Shown here one piece after another: positions 8,758 through 18,011 of a stretch of DNA of 64,000 nucleotides. The number at the start of each line of letters is the position of its first letter. Position 1 is the stretch's first letter. The DNA comes from Mesorhizobium terrae (GTDB taxonomy: Bacteria > Pseudomonadota > Alphaproteobacteria > Rhizobiales > Rhizobiaceae), in NCBI RefSeq assembly GCF_008727715.1, contig NZ_CP044218.1, positions 4,667,501-4,731,500 of the forward strand. Direction: 5' to 3'. A program made the translations under genes and the position numbers. Below the pieces are notes generated by a model. The model ran no database searches. It worked only from the letters and a program-made list of their open reading frames with translations, and was not told the origin of the DNA.

Positions 8758-11700
8758 TCAGAACTTCACGTCGAGATTGCCCCGCACGCTTTGGTCGGTC
8801 GTGCGAGTGCCGAACTGTCCGCTATAGGAAATGCCAAGCGTGGTGTTGGGCGTAATGGCAAAGTCCAGGCTTGCTTCCGCCACCGCCGTGTTCTTCGCGA
8901 TCGGCACGCCGGCGATGGTGAATGGCGCGCCACCCGCGAAGGCCATGGTGGCAAGAGGTGTCACATCGCCGAAAGCGTGCCGGATGCCAAACATGCCTCG
9001 TGCCGTGGCGTTGACGTCACCCAGCATGAAGATCGTTGAAGCGCGCAGGCCCAGCGTCGTGAAGGTCGCGTCCGTCGAGCCGCCGTTGCTCGTCAGGGCA
9101 GCAGCACCTCCCACCTCATTGAAGCCATCGGTGTGAAGGTTCACATAGGCGAGATTAGCGAAGGGCTCAAAGCCGATGGTGCCCGCGCGCATCCCATAGG
9201 CCAGTTCGCCGAACGCCTGCGCGATGCCGGCATTGTACTTGCCTTTCAGGCTGTCGGAGAAACCTGGAAAGGCAACAATGCGGCTGGTGGAGATATCGTG
9301 CCACGTATAGGCCGCGCCAGTGCGGAATGCGAGGCTGCCCCATTCCGTGCCGCCGTAGAGACCGACATGGTAGTTGTCACTGATGCCCGATGAATTCCGG
9401 TCGCGAACATTGAAATTGGTGTGACTGTAACCAGCAAGCATGCCGAAGCGCCAAGTGTCGAAGACGAGCGTGTCGGTGCCGACGAAGAAACCGCCTGTCG
9501 AGCGGCTAAGACGCGCCGCGTTGCCGTCATCATCGGTATCGCCCCACGATCCGAAGGCACGGCCCCAGACTGCAAAGCGTTCGGTGTTTGCAGGCCCATA
9601 TTCCGGGTCGCCCGAGGCATAACTCATCACCGGCGCACTCACCGCCCCGAACCCATCGAAAGCGGAGCGCAGGCGATCGTTCATCGCATCGCGCACGAAG
9701 CGGCTGTCCTCGATCAGCGCCGCCTTCGCCGAGGCATGAACCTCGCCGGAAAGCCGATCATAGGAGGCGCGCGCCGATGTGGTGTCGAACTGCGCCAGGG
9801 CGCCGATGAGCGGGTTCGTCAGAGGCAGGCTGTCGAGGCCGCCGCCGGTCGCGGCCTGGTTGGGCGTCTGGCCGACCGAGGCGAAGGTCACGGTGCTGCG
9901 ACTGACATCCAGATAGACGTTGTTCGGATCGTAGTTCAGCCCAAAGGACAGGAATGGCGTCGAAGCCGGGTTCGCCAGGGTCATGCCGTCGAAGGCACCC
10001 GAGCGGCCACTGGTGGCGGTGACAATGGTGTAGTGCGTCCCCATCGTGTAGGCGCCGGGCGCATTGAGAACCTGGACTGTGCCGCCGCTGATTGTCGCCG
10101 CGCCGTTGACCTTGGCGAACGAGGCTGTAACGGAGTTGACGTTGACCGCATAGGTGGAGCCCGGCTGGAAGGCGAGCATTCCGCTTACCGTCGCGCTGGT
10201 GCCGGCGGCGCCGCTGCCGGGCTGGAAGGTGGCACCGTTAGCGACTGTCAGCGCACCCGATGAGCCCGCCCCCGTGAGGAGACCGCCCGAGACGGTCACG
10301 GCGCTGGTAATCGCGCCATTGTTGGTCGTGGTGCCGGCGATCTGGGTCAGGCTGCCATTGATCGTGCCTGCATTGCCGACGATGCCCGCCGTGCTGAAAT
10401 TGCCGTTCCAGGTCGCACCAGCGCTGTTGACGATCGTGCCGGTGTTCGAGGCGACGGTAGCGTTGTAGGTGGCGTTGTTGATAATCACTCCGGCATTATT
10501 GAGGTCGTCGGTCACCGTGCCGTTGTTGGTGATGACACCGCTCGCGGCGTTGAAGATGCCGCCGTTGGCCGTCAGCGCGCCGCCAGCCGCCACCGTGGCG
10601 GTGCCATTGTTGGTCAGGAGGCCGGCGAGCGCGTAGTTGCCGCCGCCAGCCACCGCGAACGTTGCGCCATTGGCGTTGGTGAAGGTGCTATTGCCGGCCA
10701 CCGTGCCGCCGACATTGAAGCTGCCCCCGGCATTGTTGGCGATAGCGCCATTGAGCGCGCCGCCATTGGCGATCACGGTGCCAGCATTGATGACGCCGCC
10801 CGAGACGCTGCCGCCGGTCTGGGTGAATGTCGCACCTGCATTGTTGGCGACACTGCCCGCCACCGTCCCGGCGTTCGCAAGCGCAGCATTGTTGTTGACA
10901 TCCGACGTGACGCCGCCGGTCGAGGCAATCGCCAGCGTGCCGGCACTGATCGTCGTCACACCGCCATAGGTATTGGCTCCGGTCAGCGTCAGCATGCCGG
11001 TTCCACTTTTGGTCAGCGCACCGCTGCCGCTGACCAGGCCTGCCAGCGTCAAATTATTGGCGCCAGCGACATCGATCCCGCTCGTGGTGGAAGATGTGGT
11101 GATCGCACGCGCTGTCGAGAAGCTTGCGGTGGCCTGTAGCGTGCCGCCGTCAAGAATGACGCGGCTGGCTGCAGCGCCGAGATTGCTGTCCGAACTGACC
11201 GACAACACGCCGCCACTGATCGTCGTATCGCCCGTATAGGTGTTGGTACCCGTCAGAACGGTTGTGCCTCCCTCCACCAGCACTTGGCCAGGTCCTGAAA
11301 CCACAGGCGCGAACACATAGTTTGACCCGGTGTGATTGAAGACGATCCGACCGTCGCCAGCCCCGAACGTCACGGAGGCGGCATTCAGCGTGCCGGGAGC
11401 CACCGGCGTCTGTCCAGAGGCGCTGCCGATGTTCAGCGCTCCCGTTGAAACGGCAAGTTTCGCCACCAATACGGCTCCCGATACGTTCACGACGCCGCCA
11501 TTCCGGATATTCAGCGTGTCGTTGTACCAGCCGCCGACAGCGAGATCGCCAGTATTGGTCCAGGTCGAGCCGGCGCCGTCCACCGTCACCACGCCAGAGT
11601 GACCCGTTGATAATTCACCGATCTGCCCGCCCACGCTGGTGACCGTGCCGCCGTTCTGGATGGTCAGTGTGCCGGAGGCGCCCAGGCCGGGGCCGCCTCC

Positions 11701-13377
11701 GACAACGAGACGGCCGGTATTGGTCCAGGTCGAGCCAGCGCCGTCCACCGTCACCGCGCCAATCGAGTCCCCCATGGAGCTGGTATAGCCGACAAGCCCA
11801 TCCACGTTGGTAACCATGCCGCCGTTCCGGATGGTCAGTGTGCCGGTGCCGCCGCCGTTGGTGTCGCCGCCGCCGACAATAAGATTGCCGGTGTTGGCCC
11901 AGCTCGAGCCGGGACCGTCGACGATCACCTCACCAACGCCTTTGCCCGCCATATAGGAGCCAATGGTTCCATCTGTGCTGGTGACCGTGCCACCGCTCAG
12001 GATGTTCAGCGTGCCGGTTCCGGCGCGCCCGACAGTGAGGTTGCCGGTGTTGGTCCAGCTCGAGCCCGAGCCGGTCACCGTTACCTTGCCGGTCGAGCCC
12101 GGCTGCCAGCCGATAACTCCGTCGGTGTTGCTGACCAAGCCGCCGTTCAGGATGACCAGCTCCCCCTTGCCATGGTCGCCGACAGTGAGCGCGCCGGTAT
12201 TGGTCCACTTCGAGCCAGGGCCGGTCACCGTCACCGTGCTCGAGGGGTCTGTATGGATGCCGATCTGCCCGCCCACGCTGCTGACTGCGCCGCCGTTCTG
12301 GATTATCAACGTGCCGGTGCCGTTATTGCCGACCTGGAGATAGCTGGAATTGGTCCAGGTCGAACCGGCACCGTCCACTGTTACCGCACCGGTCGAGCCC
12401 GGCTGCCAGCCGATGACTCCGACAGTGTTGATGACCCTGCCGCCGCTCTGGATGTTCAACGTGCCGGTCCCAGAGGAGCCGACATAGACGACACCGGCAT
12501 TGCTCCAGGTCGAGTCGGCGCCGTCCACCGTTACCGTGCCAATGCCCCTGAACGGTGTACCGTTGTTGCCGATGATTCCTGTGGCGCTAAGGACCGTGCC
12601 GTGATTCCGGATAGTCAGGGTGCCCGTGCCGGAATCACCAACATAGAGAGCGCCGGAGATGGCACTGCCCAATATCGAGTAACGACCGTCCACCGTCACT
12701 GTACCAGTCGAGCCGGAATTACGGCCGATGGATGCCGTACCAGCGTATTCGACCACGCCGAAGTTCTGGATGTTCAGCGTACCGGTGCCGGAGTTGCCGA
12801 CATCAAGGTTACCGAAATTGGTCCAGGTCGAGCCAGGTCCGTCCACCGTCACAATGCCGATCGAGTTGGCCTGCTCGGCGATCTCCCCGGAGATATCGCG
12901 GACTTGGCCGCCGTTCCGAATGATCAGCGAGCCGGTACCATAGCCGCCGACCATGAAATCGGAGGAATTGGTCCAGATCGAACCGAGACCGGTCACCGTC
13001 ACCGTGCCCGTAGAGCCGAAGCCAACACCGATCACTCCGCTCACCCCGAGGGCGTTGCTGGCCACCGTGCCGCCGTTCTGGATCGTGAGGGTGCCGATGC
13101 CGGTCCGGCCGACACCAAGCCAGTATGATTGCGCCCCGACAGCGTCGACCACTGCCGCGTTGGGAGAAATCGTATCGATATTCGCGTCGGTCGCACTGGT
13201 CGGAACGCCAGCCGACCAGTTGCCGGCTGTATACCAGTCGGTCGATGTGGTGCCATTCCAGTCAGTGCCGGCCGCCCGCGATGGCGTCCCAGCCAGTATC
13301 ACACCGAGGACGATGAGCGAGGTTGTGCTGAACAGCGCGCGGCGGCGAACCGCGGCCGATTTTGTCCGAATATCCAA
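8758..13377 (-). CDS. Type V autotransporter adhesin
   Basis: About 1539 residues. After a signal peptide (LFSTTSLIVLGVILAGTPSR) the passenger carries about eleven T5SS/PEP-CTERM-type repeats (VTVDGAGSTWTNTG...GTGTLNIQNGG, roughly residues 100-620), autotransporter-associated beta-strand repeats (SGTGMLTLTGANTYGG, about 695-825), and an Asn/Gly-rich NNAGT helix-like region (to about 1070). The last 290 residues form an autotransporter beta-barrel that ends in NLDVKF, the usual terminal aromatic for BAM insertion. I prefer the TTG start at 13377: it has GGGGG a few bases upstream and puts the signal peptide at the N-terminus. An in-frame ATG at 13455 lacks a good ribosome site and overlaps the acetyltransferase gene. 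The protein probably acts in adhesion or biofilm formation; its ligand is unknown. Confidence 0.9.
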   Translation of the reverse strand: MDIRTKSAAVRRRALFSTTSLIVLGVILAGTPSRAAGTDWNGTTSTDWYTAGNWSAGVPTSATDANIDTISPNAAVVDAVGAQSYWLGVGRTGIGTLTIQNGGTVASNALGVSGVIGVGFGSTGTVTVTGLGSIWTNSSDFMVGGYGTGSLIIRNGGQVRDISGEIAEQANSIGIVTVDGPGSTWTNFGNLDVGNSGTGTLNIQNFGVVEYAGTASIGRNSGSTGTVTVDGRYSILGSAISGALYVGDSGTGTLTIRNHGTVLSATGIIGNNGTPFRGIGTVTVDGADSTWSNAGVVYVGSSGTGTLNIQSGGRVINTVGVIGWQPGSTGAVTVDGAGSTWTNSSYLQVGNNGTGTLIIQNGGAVSSVGGQIGIHTDPSSTVTVTGPGSKWTNTGALTVGDHGKGELVILNGGLVSNTDGVIGWQPGSTGKVTVTGSGSSWTNTGNLTVGRAGTGTLNILSGGTVTSTDGTIGSYMAGKGVGEVIVDGPGSSWANTGNLIVGGGDTNGGGTGTLTIRNGGMVTNVDGLVGYTSSMGDSIGAVTVDGAGSTWTNTGRLVVGGGPGLGASGTLTIQNGGTVTSVGGQIGELSTGHSGVVTVDGAGSTWTNTGDLAVGGWYNDTLNIRNGGVVNVSGAVLVAKLAVSTGALNIGSASGQTPVAPGTLNAASVTFGAGDGRIVFNHTGSNYVFAPVVSGPGQVLVEGGTTVLTGTNTYTGDTTISGGVLSVSSDSNLGAAASRVILDGGTLQATASFSTARAITTSSTTSGIDVAGANNLTLAGLVSGSGALTKSGTGMLTLTGANTYGGVTTISAGTLAIASTGGVTSDVNNNAALANAGTVAGSVANNAGATFTQTGGSVSGGVINAGTVIANGGALNGAIANNAGGSFNVGGTVAGNSTFTNANGATFAVAGGGNYALAGLLTNNGTATVAAGGALTANGGIFNAASGVITNNGTVTDDLNNAGVIINNATYNATVASNTGTIVNSAGATWNGNFSTAGIVGNAGTINGSLTQIAGTTTNNGAITSAVTVSGGLLTGAGSSGALTVANGATFQPGSGAAGTSATVSGMLAFQPGSTYAVNVNSVTASFAKVNGAATISGGTVQVLNAPGAYTMGTHYTIVTATSGRSGAFDGMTLANPASTPFLSFGLNYDPNNVYLDVSRSTVTFASVGQTPNQAATGGGLDSLPLTNPLIGALAQFDTTSARASYDRLSGEVHASAKAALIEDSRFVRDAMNDRLRSAFDGFGAVSAPVMSYASGDPEYGPANTERFAVWGRAFGSWGDTDDDGNAARLSRSTGGFFVGTDTLVFDTWRFGMLAGYSHTNFNVRDRNSSGISDNYHVGLYGGTEWGSLAFRTGAAYTWHDISTSRIVAFPGFSDSLKGKYNAGIAQAFGELAYGMRAGTIGFEPFANLAYVNLHTDGFNEVGGAAALTSNGGSTDATFTTLGLRASTIFMLGDVNATARGMFGIRHAFGDVTPLATMAFAGGAPFTIAGVPIAKNTAVAEASLDFAITPNTTLGISYSGQFGTRTTDQSVRGNLDVKF
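11510..13150 (-). repeat. Array of about eleven T5SS/PEP-CTERM-type coding repeats
   Basis: Each unit is roughly 45-60 codons and contains a TWTNTG-like strand and a GTGTLxIxNGG strand. The DNA units are clearly related but diverged (for example cggtattggtccaggtcgagc recurs with changes), so this is an old array compared with the repeats in the giant gene. Confidence 0.8.
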
Positions 13378-13441
13378 TGTTGCCCCCAGCGAAATACCGC
13401 CCTGAAAACCTGGTGATGTCAGATGAGTCTGTGGTGCCCAT

Positions 13442-14287
13442 TCAGGCGGCTTCATCGCGGCCGACCGCCTGGATTTTTTCCCAGACGCGTCCAGGTTCAG
13501 GAACCTCGATGTTGAAAACCGTATTGAACGTATCGGCGAGATGATCCGCGCTCGTGATGGGCTGTTCGCTGACACTGTCTGCCGTCACGCTGCGCAGGCA
13601 ATCGTTCTTCAGGGCGACATAGCCATCCGCGGTATGCAGAATGAGCGCCAGCGCGTTTGTGAACGGCGAGCCGGGATCTTGCGTCAGCCAGCCAAGCGTC
13701 GCGGCCATGGCGGCCTCGTCGCTGTAATCGGGCCGGAAATCGAAGCTGTGCGCCATGCCGCGCGCATGGTTCTTGAAGCGCAGCCAGCCGTCGGTCGTCG
13801 GCATGATCGAAAATTCGAAGCCTCGCTGGCTGATCGGTCCAACGGCAAGCGGCACGGGTTCGACGATTGCGTCGCCCAGGCCGACGTCGGCAAGATACGG
13901 CCGGTCGAGATCGACACGCAGGGCCAGATGATTGCCAATGACGAGGTCGCCCATGATTTCGCGATCGACGCCGCTGCAAAGGCGAGTGACACGGAAACCG
14001 AGCGCGGCGAGTGCCGCGCCGAACAGGCCGTTCATCTCGTAACACCAGCCGCCGCGTTTGCCCTCAACCATTTTGGCGAAGGCGGCAGCCGGTGCGATCG
14101 TGCACGGCCATCCCATGAAGGCATCCACTGCCTCCCAGGTGAAGGCCATCAGATGGCCGCGGTGAAGTCGCGACAGGCTTTTGATGTCGAGGGACGCCGG
14201 CCGGTCCATCCCGATCCTGGCGAGATAGGCGTCCAGTTGGCTGGATGTCAGGATCATTCCATTTTCGCTTGGAGAGACGTGTGTCAT
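13442..14287 (-). CDS. nat: Arylamine N-acetyltransferase
   Basis: A 281-residue NAT-family enzyme that moves acetyl from acetyl-CoA to arylamines, hydrazines or arylhydroxylamines in the cytoplasm. The catalytic triad is visible: Cys82 in KRGGWCYEMN, His120 in GNHLALRV and Asp134 in YLADVGLG. Length and motif spacing are normal for the family. It lies 176 bases downstream of a glycosyltransferase and shares its strand with the TetR gene, which suggests a drug- or phytochemical-modifying set. The ATG at 14287 has GAAGG directly before it, so translation could instead begin at the ATG at codon 11 (14257). Confidence 0.93.
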   Translation of the reverse strand: MTHVSPSENGMILTSSQLDAYLARIGMDRPASLDIKSLSRLHRGHLMAFTWEAVDAFMGWPCTIAPAAAFAKMVEGKRGGWCYEMNGLFGAALAALGFRVTRLCSGVDREIMGDLVIGNHLALRVDLDRPYLADVGLGDAIVEPVPLAVGPISQRGFEFSIMPTTDGWLRFKNHARGMAHSFDFRPDYSDEAAMAATLGWLTQDPGSPFTNALALILHTADGYVALKNDCLRSVTADSVSEQPITSADHLADTFNTVFNIEVPEPGRVWEKIQAVGRDEAA

Positions 14288-14463
14288 CCTTCGGGTTCCT
14301 TTGATCGAACCGTTTTCGAGATTCCGATGCCGTTTTTCGGGGCTCCGTCGGGCGAATTGACAACAGCTCCCCGTTCGCCAGTGCGGAAGGCAACGGCGTC
14401 GGTAGGGAAAACGGGTTTTGAGTTAGTCCGGTCGGTGTTCCTGCTTGCAAATGCTGAGGCCGA

Positions 14464-15783
14464 TCACGCGGCCGACAGGGCTCCTTGTGAATATCTCAAG
14501 ACGAAGTCCTCGATTTCCGCGACAAGCCGTGCAGGCCCCGGGCCTTCCTCGGCGATAGCGCGCCTAAGGGCCGACGCCCGCTCGGAAAAGCTCGATTCTG
14601 AAAGGATGCGCCGCACGGCCTCGCCAAGCATTTGCGGGGATGCCGAAGGATCGAGGCGCAGGCCCACACCGTGATAGTCCACACGCGCGGCATTGTCGTT
14701 CTGATCACGTCCCATCGGGAGAACAACGAGGGGAACGCCGTGGCTCAGTGATCGCAAGACCGTGCCGTGCCCGCCGTGAGTAACGACGACGCTGGCTTTG
14801 GTCAGGATTTCGTCATGCGCTGCATTGGGAAGAATAGTGACGTTCGCAGGCGATCGAAGACGAAGCCCCTCGAGGGCCTTGCCGAGGGTGACGACCACCT
14901 CGATCGGCTCTCCGGCCAAACCGGATATCGCCCGCTGGAGTACGTCCGCCTGCCCCTGATTGGTGGTGCTGAACGAAACGAGCACGAGGGGTCGCATCTC
15001 GTGCGCAAGCGGACTCGTCCAGCGTTCGTGGGCCCAGCTCGGCATCTCCAGCAGCGGCCCCACATAGCGTACATGGTCCGGCAGGTGTTCGGTGGGAAAA
15101 TCGAAGCTTCTGCTGGTAGCAAGAAGATGGCGACCAGCGCTCAAGGGCTGTTCGCGGACATGGAACAGCGGCGCAAGCCCGAAATGAGCACGCGTCGCGT
15201 TGAGGCAAGGCAGGAAGCCGTCCCATTGCCGCTCGGCCGTCGCTGAAACCTCGGCATCGCGTGTTCTGTCCGCAACCGACCGGGCAGGCTGAAAGCCTGG
15301 ACCGAACGGCGGATGTCCCGGAAGAGGCCAGAGCGAGATGTTGCTCGCGAGCAGAGCCGTCGGAACTTTCGCGATTTCACCCGCGAGCATGCTGCCGAAC
15401 AGCATATCCGCGCCGAGAAGGATATCGGCCGGCTCTGTTGCCAATGCTTCGAGAATATCCTCGGCGTGGAATTGCGCCGGTCCGACGAATACCCTTTCGC
15501 ATGCTCTTTGGAAGCCGGCCAACGGATCGGAGGTTTCCCAATCACGCACATAACAGCTTTCGGGTGAGCGATCAGAACGGTTCGGCGCGCGCTTCCATGG
15601 CAGGAACCGGGCGCCTGCGTCGATCACCTCCGCTCGCATCGTGTCGTCGGCAATCAGACGGACGTTGTGCCCCCGGCCGGCGAGCGCGCGTACAGCTCCG
15701 AGTGTCGGCGGCACGTTGCCGCCGCCTTCCCAGCAGACCGCCAAGATGCGCAGGTTGGACCTCGCATCTGTCGCGTTCATCAT
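14464..15783 (-). CDS. UGT-like (MGT/GT1-type) glycosyltransferase
   Basis: A 439-residue GT-B enzyme. The N-terminal half starts with LRILAVCWEGGGNVPPTLGA, the acceptor-binding Rossmann domain. The C-terminal half has the nucleotide-sugar signature VVVTHGGHGTVLRSLSHGVP followed by PMGRDQNDNAARV, typical of UDP-glycosyltransferases that act on small lipophilic acceptors such as macrolides and flavonoids. It begins 30 bases after the TetR gene, so that regulator probably controls it. The acceptor cannot be told from sequence; detoxification of an antibiotic or plant phenolic is inferred from the neighbouring NAT gene. Confidence 0.85.
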   Translation of the reverse strand: MMNATDARSNLRILAVCWEGGGNVPPTLGAVRALAGRGHNVRLIADDTMRAEVIDAGARFLPWKRAPNRSDRSPESCYVRDWETSDPLAGFQRACERVFVGPAQFHAEDILEALATEPADILLGADMLFGSMLAGEIAKVPTALLASNISLWPLPGHPPFGPGFQPARSVADRTRDAEVSATAERQWDGFLPCLNATRAHFGLAPLFHVREQPLSAGRHLLATSRSFDFPTEHLPDHVRYVGPLLEMPSWAHERWTSPLAHEMRPLVLVSFSTTNQGQADVLQRAISGLAGEPIEVVVTLGKALEGLRLRSPANVTILPNAAHDEILTKASVVVTHGGHGTVLRSLSHGVPLVVLPMGRDQNDNAARVDYHGVGLRLDPSASPQMLGEAVRRILSESSFSERASALRRAIAEEGPGPARLVAEIEDFVLRYSQGALSAA

Positions 15784-15813
15784 TGCCTTGGTCCTTTCTC
15801 GAAAGAGACCGGA

Positions 15814-16410
15814 TCAGTTTGTCTTGTCCTCACGCAGCAGACGCTCAATCGCCTGCGTCATGAGGCGGTGTGTCTCTGCGGCCGAATGTCCTTGCGCCCG
15901 GCGCAGCAGATGCCAGACCCAAACATCGGTCTGGACCAGCAACTGCGCGAGCCTATCTCCGCGAGCCTGGGCGTCGAGTTTATCGAGCCAGGCCTTGAAC
16001 ATGTCCTCGATCCATTCGCGATGACCCCTGCGTCCACGATCGAGGACGGCAGCGAATTCGGGAATGCGCACTTCCTGGCTCAGCGTTCGCACGATGATGT
16101 CGCCGGTGCGCTCGTAGTCGTCCATCAGGAGGGTGACGATATCCGCCACGCCTTGGGCCGGAGTGCTCCAGCGCTGGTCTTGGATCGAGACGTCCATCTG
16201 TGCCGCCATGGCGCTGAGCACGCCGGTCTTGCTGCCGAAACGCCGTATCACGGTTTGGCGAGTGGTGCCGGCCGTTGCGGCGATGTCGTCGAGAGTGATC
16301 TCGTCGAACCAGCGCTCTGCAAGGAGCGCGGTCAAGGCCTCGACAATCTGCTGCTCGGTATCCTGGACCGCTTCGGCGCGCGCTGATTGACGATAGGCTC
16401 GCGGAGACAT
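15814..16410 (-). CDS. TetR-family transcriptional regulator
   Basis: 198 residues from the chosen ATG (MSPRAYRQSARAEAV). The N-terminal helix-turn-helix is seen as ITLDDIAATAGTTRQTVIRR, followed by FGSKTGVL. The rest is an all-alpha ligand domain with no clear subfamily hallmark. An in-frame start at 16467 would place a palindromic operator inside the coding region, so I reject it. The gene heads the unit regulator, glycosyltransferase, NAT. Autorepression through the palindrome at 16432-16446 is likely, released by a compound that the two enzymes modify. Confidence 0.88.
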   Translation of the reverse strand: MSPRAYRQSARAEAVQDTEQQIVEALTALLAERWFDEITLDDIAATAGTTRQTVIRRFGSKTGVLSAMAAQMDVSIQDQRWSTPAQGVADIVTLLMDDYERTGDIIVRTLSQEVRIPEFAAVLDRGRRGHREWIEDMFKAWLDKLDAQARGDRLAQLLVQTDVWVWHLLRRAQGHSAAETHRLMTQAIERLLREDKTN

Positions 16411-16431
16411 CAAGTCGCCTCTTAATTTAAC

Positions 16432-16446
16432 GTTACTCGAAGTAAC
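16432..16446. promoter_or_regulatory. Candidate TetR operator
   Basis: GTTACT-CGA-AGTAAC, a perfect 6-bp inverted repeat around a 3-bp spacer in AT-rich DNA, 22 bases upstream of the regulator start. Size and symmetry fit a TetR site; binding is inferred. Confidence 0.6.
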
Positions 16447-16513
16447 TCTAAATAAGAGAAACGTCAATGTCTGCCGCGAACCTGTCGCCTGAATTTTCTC
16501 GCATTGCCCTCGC

Positions 16514-16566
16514 CATCAGAACTTCACACGAAAGTTGTCCGCACGCTCTGATGGAGCCGTCCCGCG
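16514..16566 (-). pseudogene. Remnant of a second autotransporter 3' end
   Basis: The complement reads atcagagcgtgcgg then gtgaagttctga. This matches the intact autotransporter tail at 8755-8800, which encodes DQSVRGNLDVKF and a stop. A one-base change in length puts QSVR and FRVKF in different frames, so no intact tail is encoded. Similarity covers about 50 bases and I could not follow it further. The remnant lies just upstream of the TetR promoter, so an extra autotransporter gene once stood here or the tail was duplicated by recombination. Confidence 0.55.
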
Positions 16567-17059
16567 TCACATCCAAAGACAGTGCTGTGGCCGGGGCAGC
16601 ACTCTATCGATTGTCGCCAGGCGAGGATCGGCTTTTCTAGCGCCCCTGCCAAACAGGCGTTCCTAAAAGAATGTGCAAGCCCGTGGCGAATACCCAAAAA
16701 TAGCACCAAATACCTTGGCACGCGGCCTTGAGGGCGGCCATTAGATCGGACGACAGGCTAATCTAATATTTCCAGCGCCCTCTGATGTGCCTCATCGCTG
16801 CGGCCGACGTGGCCAGGCGCCCGACGGCGGGTCGAGGCGTCGGCTTGCATGTGCTGGAAAACCGGAAAAGCGATCGAGGTTGTCTTTACACTTGGCAATG
16901 GCCTCGGCTGGAATCCTCCATCCGGCAAACAGGGCGGCCCACGATCGCCTTCGTCAGCCCTTCGGACTATGTCAGCTTCCAGCTTAAGGGCTCCGCGACT
17001 ACGCGCGACACTGCCGCGCAAGACCTTGAATATGCCGAGCGCTTCATGACGGCTGCTAC

Positions 17060-17760
17060 GAATGTGCTTGAATCCCTTGGTATTAATCGGAGCAATATCG
17101 CGCGGCATAAGCGTGCCCGACATCCATGGCCGTACCGCCAGCCGCGAGACGAGCTGGATCGCGCCCACGCTGACCGTCGTGGCGCCGACGGGCCAGTTCG
17201 AGGTCCTCGATGACTGGGGCGACCTTGTCGGCATGCGCGGCAGCGGCTCGAACGGCGGCGTGCTCGAAGACATCTTCGTGCCGACACATCACCATCCGCA
17301 TGAACCACGCGGCAACACTGTTCGGCCATACGCCGGGCAGCAGGCTGCACGACGGAGAGTCCCTCTACGGTAGACTGTTCAACGCCTTCCCCGAAGGCAG
17401 CCTTGCAGCCGTGGCCGTAGGCATGGCGAAAGCCGCGATCAATGAATACGCCCACATCGTCAAGACCAGGAATGCCGGGCCTTCGGGCAGGCTTCGCGTC
17501 GGCATGGGCGACTATCAGCGCACGCCTGGCCTCGCCATCGTGATCACCGATACCGCGCACGCTGCAACATCCGGGGCGCCGAAATTTACGTGGAAAGGTC
17601 GGCGGCTCGGTTGCCGGCACCACGCCCTTCACCAACGAGGCAGGCCTGTGCTGGACGGCATGCATCACACGGTCGAGAAGATGGTTGCCGAGGTTGTGGA
17701 GCCCCTTGCGGACACAGCGCCCCGATCCTCGACATCGGGCCGCCCCTTCCTTGTAGGATC
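17060..17760 (+). pseudogene. Frameshifted acyl-CoA dehydrogenase-like gene remnant
   Basis: Pieces of one protein appear in different forward frames. Frame 1 gives QFEVLDDWGDLVGMRGSGSN and VLEDIFVP (about 17198-17285). Frame 2 gives LYGRLFNAFPEGSLAAVAVG and AKAAINEYAHIVKTR (about 17365-17470). Then AEIYVERSA and MHHTVEKMVAEVV occur in shifted frames. The motifs resemble the beta-domain and C-terminal helices of acyl-CoA dehydrogenase-fold monooxygenases (DszC/HsaA-like). At least two frameshifts and no usable start mean it is dead. The DNA back to about 16780 may be part of the same relic but I could not align it. Confidence 0.6.
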
Positions 17761-18011
17761 GGTCGCTGCAGCCAGAGCCGTCTTAAAGGTGAACCGCCAG
17801 CAGCGGAGCCAAAGCCATCGTTCGGCGGCCGCCATTCTTGGCGTGACTAAATGGCGATGTCCGTAAAATCGACACCGCATCGAACGACTACAAGGGGGCC
17901 GGAAGCAGAATGGCAGCAAAGGAATCATAGCCCTCAATAGCGGCCATTGTGCTGAGTGCATGGCGTCAGAGTCGTTTTTCTTCAACTATAAAGGTTGATG
18001 GTCCTTCTGGC

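Noticed and set aside
10154..13405. Regularly spaced repeats that could suggest a CRISPR array
   Set aside because: The units are coding repeats of the autotransporter passenger: diverged, 45-60 codons long and in frame, without short identical repeats and unique spacers.
16967..17668. 233-codon open frame on the minus strand
   Set aside because: Antisense to the decayed acyl-CoA dehydrogenase-like sequence and without its own motif.
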